DNA from: Plantago major
Taxonomy: Eukaryota; Streptophyta; Magnoliopsida; Lamiales; Plantaginaceae
Reading direction: 5' to 3'
DNA length: 64,000 nucleotides
Assembly: GCA_026545765.1 (NCBI GenBank)
Contig: CM048843.1
Span: 682,001 to 746,000, forward strand
How positions within the stretch are numbered: the first letter of the stretch is position 1; each line of letters opens with the position of its first letter. A program made the translations under genes and the position numbers. Of this stretch, positions 42,648-53,941 are shown in pieces. A model generated the notes under the pieces. The model searched no databases, was not told where the DNA came from, and saw only the letters and a list, made by a program, of their open reading frames with translations.

Positions 42648-43590
42648 TATAAATACTTCGGATCCCTCTTCGCCTTGGTCGTGCAAATCCAACTTCCAAT
42701 TTCCATATCTACTTGATAGCTTGGGCCCCGCAGTACCCGCAAGAAGATGATTTCTTGAATAGTTTCCCTCTCGTGACTCCCGTCCACTCTCAAGTCGGCG
42801 TTTATCCTGAGCTTGAGAGTGGCGTGGGTCTGGAGGGGAAGATTGTTGAAGATCAGTCATCGAAAAGCATAGATCTCGGTACACATACAGACCTGTAGGT
42901 TAGCCAACGGACTATCTTATTGGTTGTACGAGTGATCCACCCTTTAGGAGCTTTTTCTTCCCGAGGAGTTGCTGACGGGTAGATCGCCGTACCAATGCGT
43001 CAGATCCGTATATAGATCCTAGTTTTTATGTCGGACACGATGGATATGTTCGTGCAATTTGCTTATAAGCATGAGATTCCCAGTGTTAATCACTTACTCA
43101 CAATTTTGATGTTTCCAGGCACATTGTGCGCGGGATCCATAGAGAATGTCGTAGAATTCTAACTTATTTAAACATCTTGTGTTGTGTAGGAATATCAGAT
43201 CTACGGTTTTCCCAGAAGTAGTGAGTGAGTGAAGAAGTGTCATGTCGGAGGAATCTACTTTATTGGTGGACTACGATTGTCCAGATGTCTCCTTTTCTAG
43301 GGAAGGTGATCTTGGATGCTCAAAGTAAACCATTAAAGCCGGACCTCTTCTCTTTTCTTCCAATCCTACTTTAGTGGCTCGAATCTTTCTTGAATTGGTA
43401 ATGGTCTCCTGATTTCAAGAGAGTTGGAGTCTCTAAAGATGGTTAGGCAGATATCTCGACGGGAGATGACGTATCTCCGGAGACCTTCTCTATAGTTTAT
43501 GTGTCATATCTTGTAGGTCCGGATAAAGATCCGAGATTTGTAGACTGCAAAGGCAGTGTTATGTATACTTTGTTCTCTCGTATGAATAAA
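42648..43590 (+). other. TatB antisense unit 3: TATA box to AATAAA, weak coding
   Basis: CTATAAATAC at 42647-42656 heads the unit. The open stretch 42713-42898 lacks an ATG (it opens at TTG) and shows no known domain, so it may be the 3' part of a decayed or spliced ORF, or a noncoding transcript. A canonical AATAAA lies at 43585-43590, followed by a TGTCTTTTCTTGT stretch, consistent with a plant polyadenylation region. Unit 3 would end about 220 bp from the pol stop of TatB, on the opposite strand. Confidence 0.4.
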
Positions 43591-43811
43591 ATTCATTGCG
43601 TGTCTTTTCTTGTCACCGTGAACGCTAACTTCGAATTTGCGAATTGAAAGGTAAAAGTTGTATTGATTTGTCGGAAATTCAATTACAACTTGTGGGCTCC
43701 AAGGCCAATGACAAAAGGATTAATCAAAAACAGAACTGACGGAGTTCCGCATAATAGATAGTTGGAATCTAAAACAACCAAACGACCTGGCGGAGATTCG
43801 CGTAACCATCC
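43591..43811 (-). other. TatB spacer between pol stop and antisense poly(A) region
   Basis: No ORF or repeat of note. It is the short convergent zone between TatB pol (minus) and antisense unit 3 (plus). Confidence 0.5.
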
Positions 43812-45378
43812 CTATGCGTAAAACTTTTGAAGGTTTTTAGCATTCCATGTACGCTTGAGTGGGTGTCCGCGCTCATCTTCCAATTCGTAACTCCCATTCA
43901 CTCTTGCTCCGACAATCTTGTAAGGTCCTTCCCATTTAGGCTTGAGTTTTCCAATATTGCTCAAAATGTCAGCCTGGCGAAGCACCAGGTCCCCGGCCTG
44001 CAGTTTTTTGCTCGAACATTCCTGTTGTAGGCTCGGGCAGCAGTTGCTTGATATCTATGGATATTAGCCAGTGCTTCAGTTCTTTTCTGTTCCAACATGT
44101 CTAGATCGAATATCCAAGCTTCATGATTGGTGGAATCTTCGAACTATTGGACCCTCATAGTCTCGACAGCAATTTCTGCTGGTATAACTGCTTCCGAGCC
44201 ATATACCAAGGCAAACGGAGTCTCTTTGGTCGCGGTCCGTCCAGTGGTGCGATGAGCCCATAGTACGCTATCTAGGTCGTCCGCCCAGCTTTCTTGGGAA
44301 GTTCTCAACCGCTTTTCCAAGATCTTGACTATTGTCTTGTTTGTGGACTCGGCTTGTCCATTAGCTTGCGGATATCCAACAAATGTGAAACATTGTTCAA
44401 TCTTGAAGGATGCCAGCCATTCCTTGAGCCTATTGCCTGAAAATTGAGTACCATTATCTGAGACAAGAACTCTGGGTAGGCCAAAGCGACAAATGATGTT
44501 TTTCTAGATGAAGGTCCGCACTCGACTTTCCGTAATGGTTGCCACAGCTTCTGCTTCTACCCATTTGGTGAAGTATTCCACGGCCACGATTAGGAATTTC
44601 TTCGTGAGTGCCCTCGAACAAATCCGACAATATCGATGCCCCATTGATCATACGGACATGCTATGATTGACGGAATCATAGGATGTGTCGGACGATGTGG
44701 AATGCTCGCATAATATTGACAATCGGGGCATCTCCGAGCGTGGTCGGCGGAATCTTTATCAATGCTAAGCCAATAATAGCCTTGTCGTATGATTTTCTGG
44801 GCAAGAGTTCTTCCCCCGGAATGACTTCCGCAGCTTCCGTTGTGTATCTCTTCTAGCACAGTCTTTGCTTCTTGCGGGCTCATACACCTCAAGTGAGTCC
44901 CGGCAAAAGATCTCTTGTACAAATCTTCTCCCAGTATAAAGTATATGTTCGCTCAGCACTGCACGCTCCTTGATTCCTTCGGATCAGCTGGTAGAGATCC
45001 GTCCTTGAGATAGTTAAAAATGTCAGTCATCCAGTTTCTTCCTGTGTCAGTTATCATGACAGCTGAATTGAGACTCATGACGGATGAGTCAGTAATAGTG
45101 AGTAGGATTACTCTCCTCGTGTCCAGAGCCGCTGTTGTGGATGCGTATTTTGCCAGAGCGTCTGCTCTTTCATTCCAGACTCTGTCAAACTTTTCCAAGG
45201 TAAATTCCTCAAAATGGCTAGCCTCCTGCTTGAGTAGTTCAAGATACTTGATCATCGAAGGACCTTTTGTAGCAAAAGTTCCTGAAAATTGAGCTTCAAC
45301 TAGCTATGAGTCCGTGTAAGCTTTGAGCTTCCGGACTTGCAGGGATTTGGCCAGGCGTAGCCCGAATAACAATGCTTC
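43812..45378 (-). pseudogene. TatB second RNase H end and integrase, broken
   Basis: At 45378 the sequence starts inside the RNase H motif: EALLFGLRLAKS completes TNNEAEYEA at 61503-61530 once SirS2 is set aside. Then come ERADALAKYAS and the integrase zinc region (EIHNGSCGSHSGGRTLAQK, CPDCQYY). Core motifs are WGIDIVG, SDNGTQFSG (about 44440) and [14 protein letters not shown] (about 44330-44371), so all three catalytic acidic positions can be located although in different frames. The C-terminus (KWEGPYKIVG, about 43910) ends with TAG at 43812-43814. There are at least three frame breaks. Confidence 0.85.
45374..45378. repeat. SirS2 target-site duplication, left copy (GCTTC)
   Basis: GCTTC precedes the SirS2 LTR and recurs at 61498-61502 after the other LTR. 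Joining the two flanks at this pentamer restores the RNase H coding sequence of TatB. Confidence 0.96.
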
Positions 45379-47164
45379 TGTTGGTCCAGTTAACGGCAAC
45401 GTAAAAGACTAGAGGGGGGGGGGGGTGAATAGTCTTTTAAACTTTTGTCGATAAAAACAATTTCTCAGATATCTGTGTAGATATCTGATACTTAGAAGCA
45501 GAGCGCGGAAGACTTAATATAGATAAGTGCAGAAACAGTTAATGTGTGTGTGTGTGTGTGTTGCTGAAAAGTAAATACAGATAAGTAAATAACACAGCAA
45601 GTATAGTGGTATCTGGAGGTGGCGTAATCCTCCAACTAATCCACTTCGGTCTTCCAAAGACCTAGAATTCACTAGAACAGATAATTGAGTTCACCTTACA
45701 ATAATCCTATTCTAAGAAATCCTTGGATAAATGGTTCCCAACCAAATGTTCCCCCTGAGTTATTCCCTAGCTTCTTCAGCCAAGTACTTCCTATACTCAG
45801 AAACCTTTTTGAGTTATTCCCTAGCTTCCCAAGCTAAGTACTTCCTATACTCAATAACCTTGGAGTTATTCCTTAGTTTCCCAAATCAAGTACTTCCTAT
45901 ACTCCGTTAACCTTGGAGTTATTCCCTGATTTTCCCAAAATCAAGTACTTCCTCTACTCCTGTTAACCTTTGGAGTTATTCCCTGATTTAACTAAGTACT
46001 TCTTGTACTCCACGCCAGTTATGGTGTTGGTTTCGGTTTGAGTTGTCAGATGAGCTTCTTAATAACTTTTCAGTTAATCAGATAGCTCTGTGAATCAAGT
46101 TACTTAATACACTTTTCAGCGTATGGTATCTTGTTCGTTTTTACTGACCTAAGTCTTATGATATCTGTTCAAGAGAATGAATCTCAGATAGTTGATCTTT
46201 CGATTCAACTCTTTCACAGATAGCTTTGCTTGTTCAGGATCAGGACACTTAGAACTTCAGTCCTACTTAAGAATCAGAGGCTTTGGTCGCAACAGAAAGC
46301 TTGAAGGTAAGTAGTTTGCTTGGAGAGAGATCATATATCAGAGTACAAGGTATCTGAGGTTCTGTGATGTGTTATTGTGTGTCTCCTCAAGCAGTCTAAG
46401 TGTTGATATTTATAGATGAATTTGAATGCCGTTGAATAGTATCCGTTAGGCTCAAATTCAAACTATTGATATCTCATGCGATCTTATGAAAGTTTTGTCT
46501 TCTTCTTCAGAAGCTACCGTTGCTTTTGTTCAGACATCTCTGTCCGTGCATTAAATGCATTGTACTATACTTTTTTTGTCCTGTAGTGTCAATGGAACTA
46601 TGCTTTGTATCAGAGATTACCTTGATCAGATTTCTCTGAGTTTTTCTCGCACGTTCTTATCTTTAACTTCAGATACCACTTAAATTGAAACAACTTTGTT
46701 TGCAATATATATTTCTCTTTCAGAAATGTGGTTAAGGCTCAAGGTATCTGAGTGTAGATATCTGTGGACACTCTCCTTGTTTTCAGATAGACCTTTTATT
46801 CCTCAGATATATCTTGTGACACAGTTTGTTTGAAACCCTTCGTGTCTTCAGATATCTGGTGAAGGTTTCTGAAAAATTATTTTCAGTAATCTTGTGCAGT
46901 TCTTCAAATCTTCAAAGTTGTCGATCTTCTGCTGCTTGGATGTCTTCTTCTTGGTCTTCTCTTCATGAAATAAAAATTACATTTGAGACCTAACATCCTA
47001 TACAAGATTTACTAAACTATCATACTTAGTGGGTTTCCTCTTTTACAATGTTCAAGTGAACCAAGAGTACTAATCACCTTTCTGAGACTAAGATAAGTCA
47101 TCATGTTGCTGATCAAAATCTAAACAGATATTTCTAACAAAATATCTAAACAAATTTCCTAACA
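45379..47164 (-). mobile_element. SirS2 3' LTR
   Basis: TGTTGGTC at 45379 to CCTAACA at 47164. It contains the G-run hairpin (45403-45438), a (TG)n run at 45543-45560, a minisatellite of five or six units at 45757-46016 and a minus-strand TATA box CTATAAATA at 46407-46415. The polypurine tract AAAAAGGGGGAAATT (minus strand) follows at 47165-47179. Confidence 0.95.
45757..46016 (+). repeat. LTR minisatellite, GAGTTATTCC...AAGTACTTCCT units
   Basis: Units of about 45-55 bp each contain TTATTCCYTAG, a short CTTAG/CTAAG-type inverted repeat and AAGTACTTCC. I count five or six here and in the 5' LTR (60077-60336), but three in each SirS1 LTR (16631-16785 and 26488-26641), so copy number separates the subfamilies. 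Confidence 0.88.
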
Positions 47165-47526
47165 AATTTCCCCCTTTTTGATCAGTCAACGATGACTATC
47201 TGACCTATTACAAATCTGGAAGAGTGAACAATCCAACACTTATACTTTTCTTAAGAATTTTCAATTCAATCAGTTAAGTGCAGAAAGTAAACATCAACCA
47301 AATCACAAGGTGTGATCTTTGCTGACAAGTTATCTTTTATAGAATACTATCTGAGAGTAAGTTCATCAGATAAGTTATAAAGAGAGATTACAGATAACTT
47401 CAATACATAAAACAGTTAAGCTCAGTCAGCAAAAATACAGCAAAAATACATAGTAAATTAGGACAATAGGAGTAACCAAGCTCCAAGTAAACATCCTAAA
47501 GAACTAGTCTTCAAGTCTTCATCTCT
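47165..47526 (-). other. SirS2 polypurine tract and 3' untranslated region
   Basis: The polypurine tract occupies 47165-47179. The remaining bases to the extra-gene stop are noncoding and align with 17889-18279 of SirS1. Confidence 0.75.
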
Positions 47527-50500
47527 TCAAGTCTTCAACAGTTGTTCTAAGGATAAGTCTGCAAATTTCCTATCTCCAAACCTTTTGATGTCATCAGAAT
47601 AGTCATACAGAAGAGTTCTGACGAGCATCTCTGTGTCTCTGGCAAATCCACAGACCTCTTTGTATGTTTTGGTAGGATTTTTCTTGAGAAAATGCTTGAC
47701 CCAAAGATATTTTCCCCACTTCCAGGCATGCTCTATTCTGATATCTGACATCTTGAAATATTCATAGATAATCTTCAGATATCTGATGTCACCCTTGTAT
47801 TGATCTTCAGTTAGATAGAACGACTCATAGGGTTCCACAGCGAGTCTTGCTCTTGTGCCTATTCCAGTAATGTTCAGAATTCTGTGCATATCATCTGGCT
47901 TTCCATATGGACATTCATCAGAGAGGTCCTTCTTCGTGGATTCAGTTCTCTTGACAACTTCAAAATCCAACCATGCTTTGATGTGATTGGGGTTGATCAA
48001 GGTTAGCTTATCTTTTCTCCATGCCATGAGTTGTTTATGGATTGGTTCTGGAAATCTTGAGTTTACCAGTAGATGCTTAAGTTCCAGAATCCAATAGCCA
48101 TTTTTCTGATTGATGCACCTGTAGACAGAGGAATCATTGTCATGCTTCACATACTATATTTTGGCTTCTTCTGGCCTGAGTGGAAGTTGACTATGTCTTT
48201 TCTCAGCTCTCAGTCTGTTCCTTTTCTGTCTTGAATTCTCTTTGGGGTTGTTGCTTGAAGAACCACCCTGGATAGACTTGGAATTTCCAGAGGGTGTTTT
48301 AGGCTTTGCTAGGGCTTTGACTATGGGCTCAGTTAGGCTTTCAATTCTCCTTTTCTTGTGAAGAGGAGCTTCATCTTCATCAGTTTCCTCATCATCATCA
48401 AGATTTAATCTTGTGAGAGTTTTACAGCCTTCTTCATTGCCCTGGGACTTGATTTGACCTTCTTCTTCTTCTTCAGAAGATTCATCAATCCCTTTAACCT
48501 GTCTTCTCCTTGGAGCCTTGGTACTCCTTGGAGATTTCTGTGCCCTTGCCCCTGTAATCATTGAAGTGCCTTCAGTGGGTTTCTGGGAAGCAGCTACTAT
48601 TTGCAAAGCAGCTTGGCTTGAGGAGTGTTCATTTATTCTGAGTGGTGGCTGGGAAGGTTTCTTGTTTCCTCTTCCTCTTTGAGCAGTACCAACTCCAGAT
48701 TTCTTCTTGTTTTCTGCTCCTTCTTCCCATTCCCCCTGACTTTGAGGTCCAGATTTGTACATTCTTTCCCCCTTAGTCATTGTTGGCTGACCCAGTCTCA
48801 TGAAAGAATCTGAGAGAGAGTCAAAGTGCCCTTGCAAATAATTGTGGGCAGTGACCAACTTCTGAAGTTCGGCTTTGAGCTCCTGATTTTGTATGATAAG
48901 TCCATTGTCCTTATCAGTGAGCTCTGCCAATGGGCCTAGGATAGCATCTGCTTTTCCAGCAGTGTAACTTGCCTCTTGAAAAGCTTTTTCAGCTAAAGAC
49001 GCATCATCGTCCCTTGTCATTCCCAGATCTTTCTGAGCAATGATTATGCTAGTTGTTCTCTGAGTCATCAGCTCAGTGAACTTTTTCATTTCAGAGGGGA
49101 TAGAGGCAAGTACTTCCTTGTTCTGTGAAGACAACTCCTTTCTGAGATGAGACAGTACTTGGTATATGTTCATGTAATCATGGGAGTGGACATTTGGCAG
49201 TTTGTTGAATATTGCAGGAGCAATCAACTTCCTTTTCAAGTGAGAAACCGCTAAATGTTCATTGCGGTGTTCTGCCAAAGTCTTGTCTTCTTCATCATCT
49301 GAGTAGTCATCCCAGTGATCTTCATCCTCTTGGACATTTTCATCGATTGTATCGAGTCCAGCAACCATCTCAGAGATTGGTTTCTTTCCTTTCTGTGAGG
49401 AGGATGGTACTTCTTTTGAAGATGATGCAGCCTTAGCATCATGCTTGTCTTCAGATACTTCTTCAGTATCAAGTTCCTTGGTGATAGCATTTACAGCATC
49501 CTGTAGCTCTTTAATCTCAGAGTAAGCAATCATCTCTTGCAGATATTGATCTTGTAGTTGATCAAGCTTGTCTCTGGATTTAGCTATTTGATCTTCCAGT
49601 TGAAGATGGAGCTGTTGTTCTTCTTCCAATAGTTGTCTGAGTTGAGCACTTCTGGTTTGAGTGTTTAAAATTTTCTGATCGGTTTCTTCAGAAAGCTCAA
49701 CTACTTGTTCCGTAGTAACTGCGTGTTGGGAAGATGGATGAGTAGATTTCTGAGGTGATGGAGACGGAGATTTCTGTGAAGTCTTCTCAGTTTGCTTTTC
49801 AGCAGCTGAGGCAATGTTTTTCTGTGAGATTCCTCCGGTCCCTGGTGCAGGGGCATCATCATCATCCTTTTTGTCATTATCATCCTTTGGGTGATGGTCA
49901 GTGGGAGGTTCATCGAAGTAATTTTCATTCATTTCTTCCTCCTCATCATCTTCAGATACAAGATTGATCACTTCCGGGATAGTGATCTTCTGCCCATTAA
50001 CTTCTTCTTGTTCAGAATGTATAAATTGCGTGCAGTCTCAGGTGGCTTGAATGCAATCTGTAATCTTGTCTGACCATCTGCCTGTTCGAAGGCATGTATC
50101 AAACTATGCGCCACTTCTTTGGAGAAATCCTTATCCAATAAGGTCGAATCGTATGTCTTCGGTAGGGAACATTGCATGGATATAAGTCTCCAAGTCAAGA
50201 GCTCGTGCTCGTCTGTTTGGTTGATCTGTGATTCTCAATGTTTCAGAGAGATCAGAGCACCTTAACCTCTGCCATTTCTTGAAGCATTGAATATGCTTTG
50301 GGAGGGTGTGAGCTTTGAAGAAGGGAAGTAGGTCCCTTGTTTCATCAATGGGAACCTGCTTTGTATCTGTTTGATCCTGAAAGAAAGAGTTTTGAGTGAG
50401 TTTCAAAACTTTGGTAGATATCTGAGTAGAAGTGTAGTTTAGTTTCTGAGTTACCTGAGTATGAACATCAGGCTCAGATACTTGAACCACTGAGACAATG

Positions 50501-53141
50501 GGTGTCTCAAATATCTTGTTGTGAGTTGGAGACTTGGAAGTCTGGTCCTCATCAACCTTTCTTTCTTGAACCTGAGAAATAAAATAATCCAATACTTAGG
50601 AAATCGTTTGAAAGAGACTGCACATATATGCTTTAATGAGTTCTGAGTTACTTACTTCCTCAATAGGAAGCTCAGAGTCATTTTTCTCAGAAACTTTTTC
50701 AGTTTCTGGTGCTCTTTCGAGTGATATTGCCTTGGGGGCTTCATCAATTTCCATTGATGCAGGGGAAGTCACAACTTTGTCCCCATGCATTTCTACTTCT
50801 GATTGATCCTGTAAGTAGAAAGTATTGAACATTTTTAGAAGAGATATAAGATAATCCCAAGATGAAGAATACTTATCACTTAATTTGTCATATACCTTCA
50901 TGCTAGAAGGCTCAGTGATGTGTTCTTCAGAAACCTTGTAGGTCTCTGGGTTTGTCTCTGGCATTTCTGCCTTATCTACTTCCATCTCAGTTGAAGCCTG
51001 TTAGAAACATTTACTTAATGGTTAAGCAGATAAACAGATAACTGAAGAAGTGTTATCTTAAGAATCAACTATTACCTGTGGTACAGGCTCAGATATCTTA
51101 AGAGGCGAGGTTGAAGAAACCTCCTTCTCAGTTTCTGAGGTAAGCTTTTCAGCTTCCACTTGTTTCTGTGTTTCTAACTCAGCCTGTAACAAAGAAATTC
51201 TATGAGTAACAAGATTTATAAGCATAAAAATTTTCACAAGGTAAGAGTTAAACCCGACTACCACCGAGCAATTTCAGGCTGATTGGTCTCTGGAACTTGT
51301 GACCTTTCTATACATTGGTCGTCTTGTCCCAGTGCAGTTTCTTTGCTTGAAGTTTCTGGTACTTCACACCTTTCCTGAGTATGCAACTCAGTTGCCTCCC
51401 CTGTTTGATCATTCTGAGTAGATGTCTCAGTTTGATCCCTCTCAGTGAGTTAGGGAACCTGCTCTTTTGCAAGATTTTCTTCAGCATACTACATTGCTGG
51501 TAAGTCGAAATGGAGTTCATTTACCATTTCATCAACCACTTGTGGCTGTTGTGGTTGTGGTTGTTGTGGTTGTCTGGAAGCAGAAGATTGATCACTTGAA
51601 CGTTCTTCCAGACTTTTAGATGTGGCGTTTCCATCAGCATCTGCCAGCACTAAAATACCACTCATCAGGGCCTTTTGTAGTTGTGCATAAGAAACATTCC
51701 CTGATGAAGTGTTTGCACCAACAACCTTTGCTATAGGTTCAACAACCTATGGTGTAGGTTCTTCTTCAGATACCTTATCACCAGTTACTTGTACAGTAAC
51801 CTTAGCCCTCTTTGTTCTTTCTAGGACTTGAGAGATGACTAGTTCATCATTTTCGTCGTCAGAGCTCTCATCAGCATTGGGAACTGATTGGTCCATTACT
51901 CCTGCGATTTCTGCAGATGGGGCTTGGTGCTTTTCACCTTCTTTGGCAGCATTTATGAGTTCATCAGCAAGGCATTCTGTATTAGTCGCACTTACTCTTG
52001 CTGAGTCTACTTGTTCAGTAGTTGATAACTCTTTTGCAGCATTGATGAGTTCATCTGTCATGCTTGCAGATATCTGAGAATTGACAACCTCTTTGGGTGT
52101 GTCTTCTGATTTGCCAGCAGACTTCTTTCTTGAAGTTCTGGGCTTCTTGGTCGCAACCTTTTCTTCAGATATCTTTTCAGACTTTCGCTTCTTAGGACCT
52201 TTCTGAGACCCAGTAACCTTTTTCATCAAATTTGTATACTCGTATTTATAGAGTAGGTTACTGTTGGCTATTTCAGCCGTCTCTCTGAGCTCAATGCCAT
52301 GATTTTCCAGCAAGTAGCATATCTTCATACCATAGCCTACTGTGGCTTTTGGCTCAGCTAGTCCTTTGGCAATCTTAGGCTCGAAGCCTTGAATCTTCTT
52401 CACGAATTTCATGAAGGCGTACTTTCCCCAGTTGAAAGGGTTTTCCAGCCTTCTGTCTTGTTGATTCAGCAAGAACATCATGATCCATCGTTCTTGGCTT
52501 ATCTGGTCAGCACCTCCTTGTAGACCATCAAAGCATCTGTGAAGAATGCAAGCCAATACATCCCAGTGAACCATCAGATGTCTGGTTCGGATGTCAGCAA
52601 GTTTGAACTCAGTGGGTGTATCTGATTTTTCAAGATCACACACGTCACTGTACAACTGTTTAACACCTTCAAGGAGATCGTCATCCTTGGTGTTTATTTC
52701 AAAATCCTTTCCAAGATTTTGAACCTCAAACAACTTACAGAAAGTTGTTAAGTCCAGAAGGATTTCCTTTCCTTGGACTGAGGTTTTGATAGACACTATT
52801 TCAGTGCCTTCAGAAACACAGGAAATTATCCTGGAGTTGTTGTAAAATTCCAACACATCGAGTGGTGAAATTCTACTTGGGCGTGCAGATAGAAAACCCT
52901 TGATTTGTGCCTTTTCAAGCATGTCAAGAATCAGTTTTCTATCGGTTTGGTTCTCTATTGCAGCAGAGAGGTATTCCTCAACCATGGCACCACCCCAAAT
53001 CATTCTGTGATTTGTAGTCCAATGGTCAGGGTTAAAATTTCCTACCAGTCGGTTGTTCACAATAACCAACTCTGGTGCTTGCTTTTCAGCAATACCAGTG
53101 GAGGATTGAGATTTCTGCGTTGAAGAGTTCTTGGAGGCCAT
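47527..53141 (-). pseudogene. SirS2 extra gene (aORF, env position), six exons, few lesions
   Basis: ATG at 53139-53141. Exons are 53141 to about 51262, 51183-51076 (108 nt), 50997-50896 (102), 50808-50656 (153), 50571-50455 (117) and 50376-47527. Introns are GT-AG, 78-87 nt, and phase 0 where checked. Exon 1 gives 464 residues (VEEYLSAAIENQTDRKLILD, then FNWGKYAFMKFVKKIQGF), then Lys/Arg-rich and acidic stretches, up to a TAG at 51747-51749 where SirS1 has CAG. The short exons encode Glu/Ser/Pro-rich segments with VSE and SEP motifs. The last exon starts with a helical block (HIQCFKKWQRLRCSD), breaks frame near 50150, then continues with an acidic region, a coiled coil and a basic tract. After a TAG at 48154-48156 comes a conserved C-terminal domain ending near QLLKT. 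It has no evident membrane segment. Function unknown. Confidence 0.85.
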
Positions 53142-53941
53142 CTCTTTATATAGTGTAGGGATTTGAAATTTGCGTTTGAAAGAGATTTGATTTAGTAATT
53201 CTTTGCAGAAAAACTTAATCTGGATTTGCAGAGTTTGTAGAGGGTTTGCAGAGAATCAAGAGAAGAATTCGCTATTTTTATGCAAGATGAGTTTTCGGAT
53301 TAGGCAAAAGTGATTTGATTTGCCAAAATCCTATATATATAGCAAGTGAATCTCAACAGACAAATACATACAAATTGATTTTGTGTGTAAGTATCTGTGA
53401 TTTGCAAGCAGGCGTGAGCAAAAGCTAGTTTAGCATTAAATGCAAAGTGGGCCACGTCTGAAGTTCGACAGTCCACTACTTTCAGAGAATTAATTTCGTC
53501 CGTTAAGATCAATCGCTTAATTTCATCAAGGGTCACCATTGCTTCTTCAGCAATGATCACAATCAACAAGTGTAATTGTGCCCATTTAATGAATTTTGGC
53601 TATTAGCTATCTGAATCTTGTCTCTCTGTATGACCAAGAACACTGTTTGCATCTGAATCTGTCTTATACTTATGATTTTTCCAAGTTTTTCATCAAGATA
53701 GAAACAATGCGAATTTCAAGAGAGTAGTTGACTGCAGATAGTTGTACTATTCTCCTTTGTGTTCTCCGTTTGTAGATTGATTCAGATATCTGAGTTCCCG
53801 TCTCAGAAATCTTAAGCTATCTTTTTGCTCTAAAGCCTTTTTGACTTCTGGATACCCGTTCCAGTTTTCTCTTGTCTCTTTTCTGGATGCCCGTTCCAGA
53901 TACCTCTGCTCTGGATGCCTGTTCTAGATACCTGAACTTTT
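53142..53941 (-). other. SirS2 spacer between RT-RNase H and the extra gene
   Basis: Noncoding, 800 bp. Besides the TATA-like box it contains three consecutive short hairpins with CTGGA and TCCAG arms at 53848-53864, 53883-53899 and 53911-53927, right after the pol stop. The last hairpin has one arm change. Confidence 0.75.
53331..53342 (-). promoter_or_regulatory. TATA-like box upstream of the SirS2 extra gene
   Basis: CTATATATATAG is followed on the minus strand by about 190 bp to the ATG. It is conserved in SirS1 although the surrounding noncoding sequence has drifted. It may promote a separate extra-gene mRNA; this is inference. Confidence 0.55.

Noticed and set aside
47527..53141. Envelope glycoprotein
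   Set aside because: Position matches env-like ORFs of Sireviruses, but I see no signal peptide, membrane segment or glycoprotein-like cysteine pattern. Charged, coiled-coil and basic segments argue against it.
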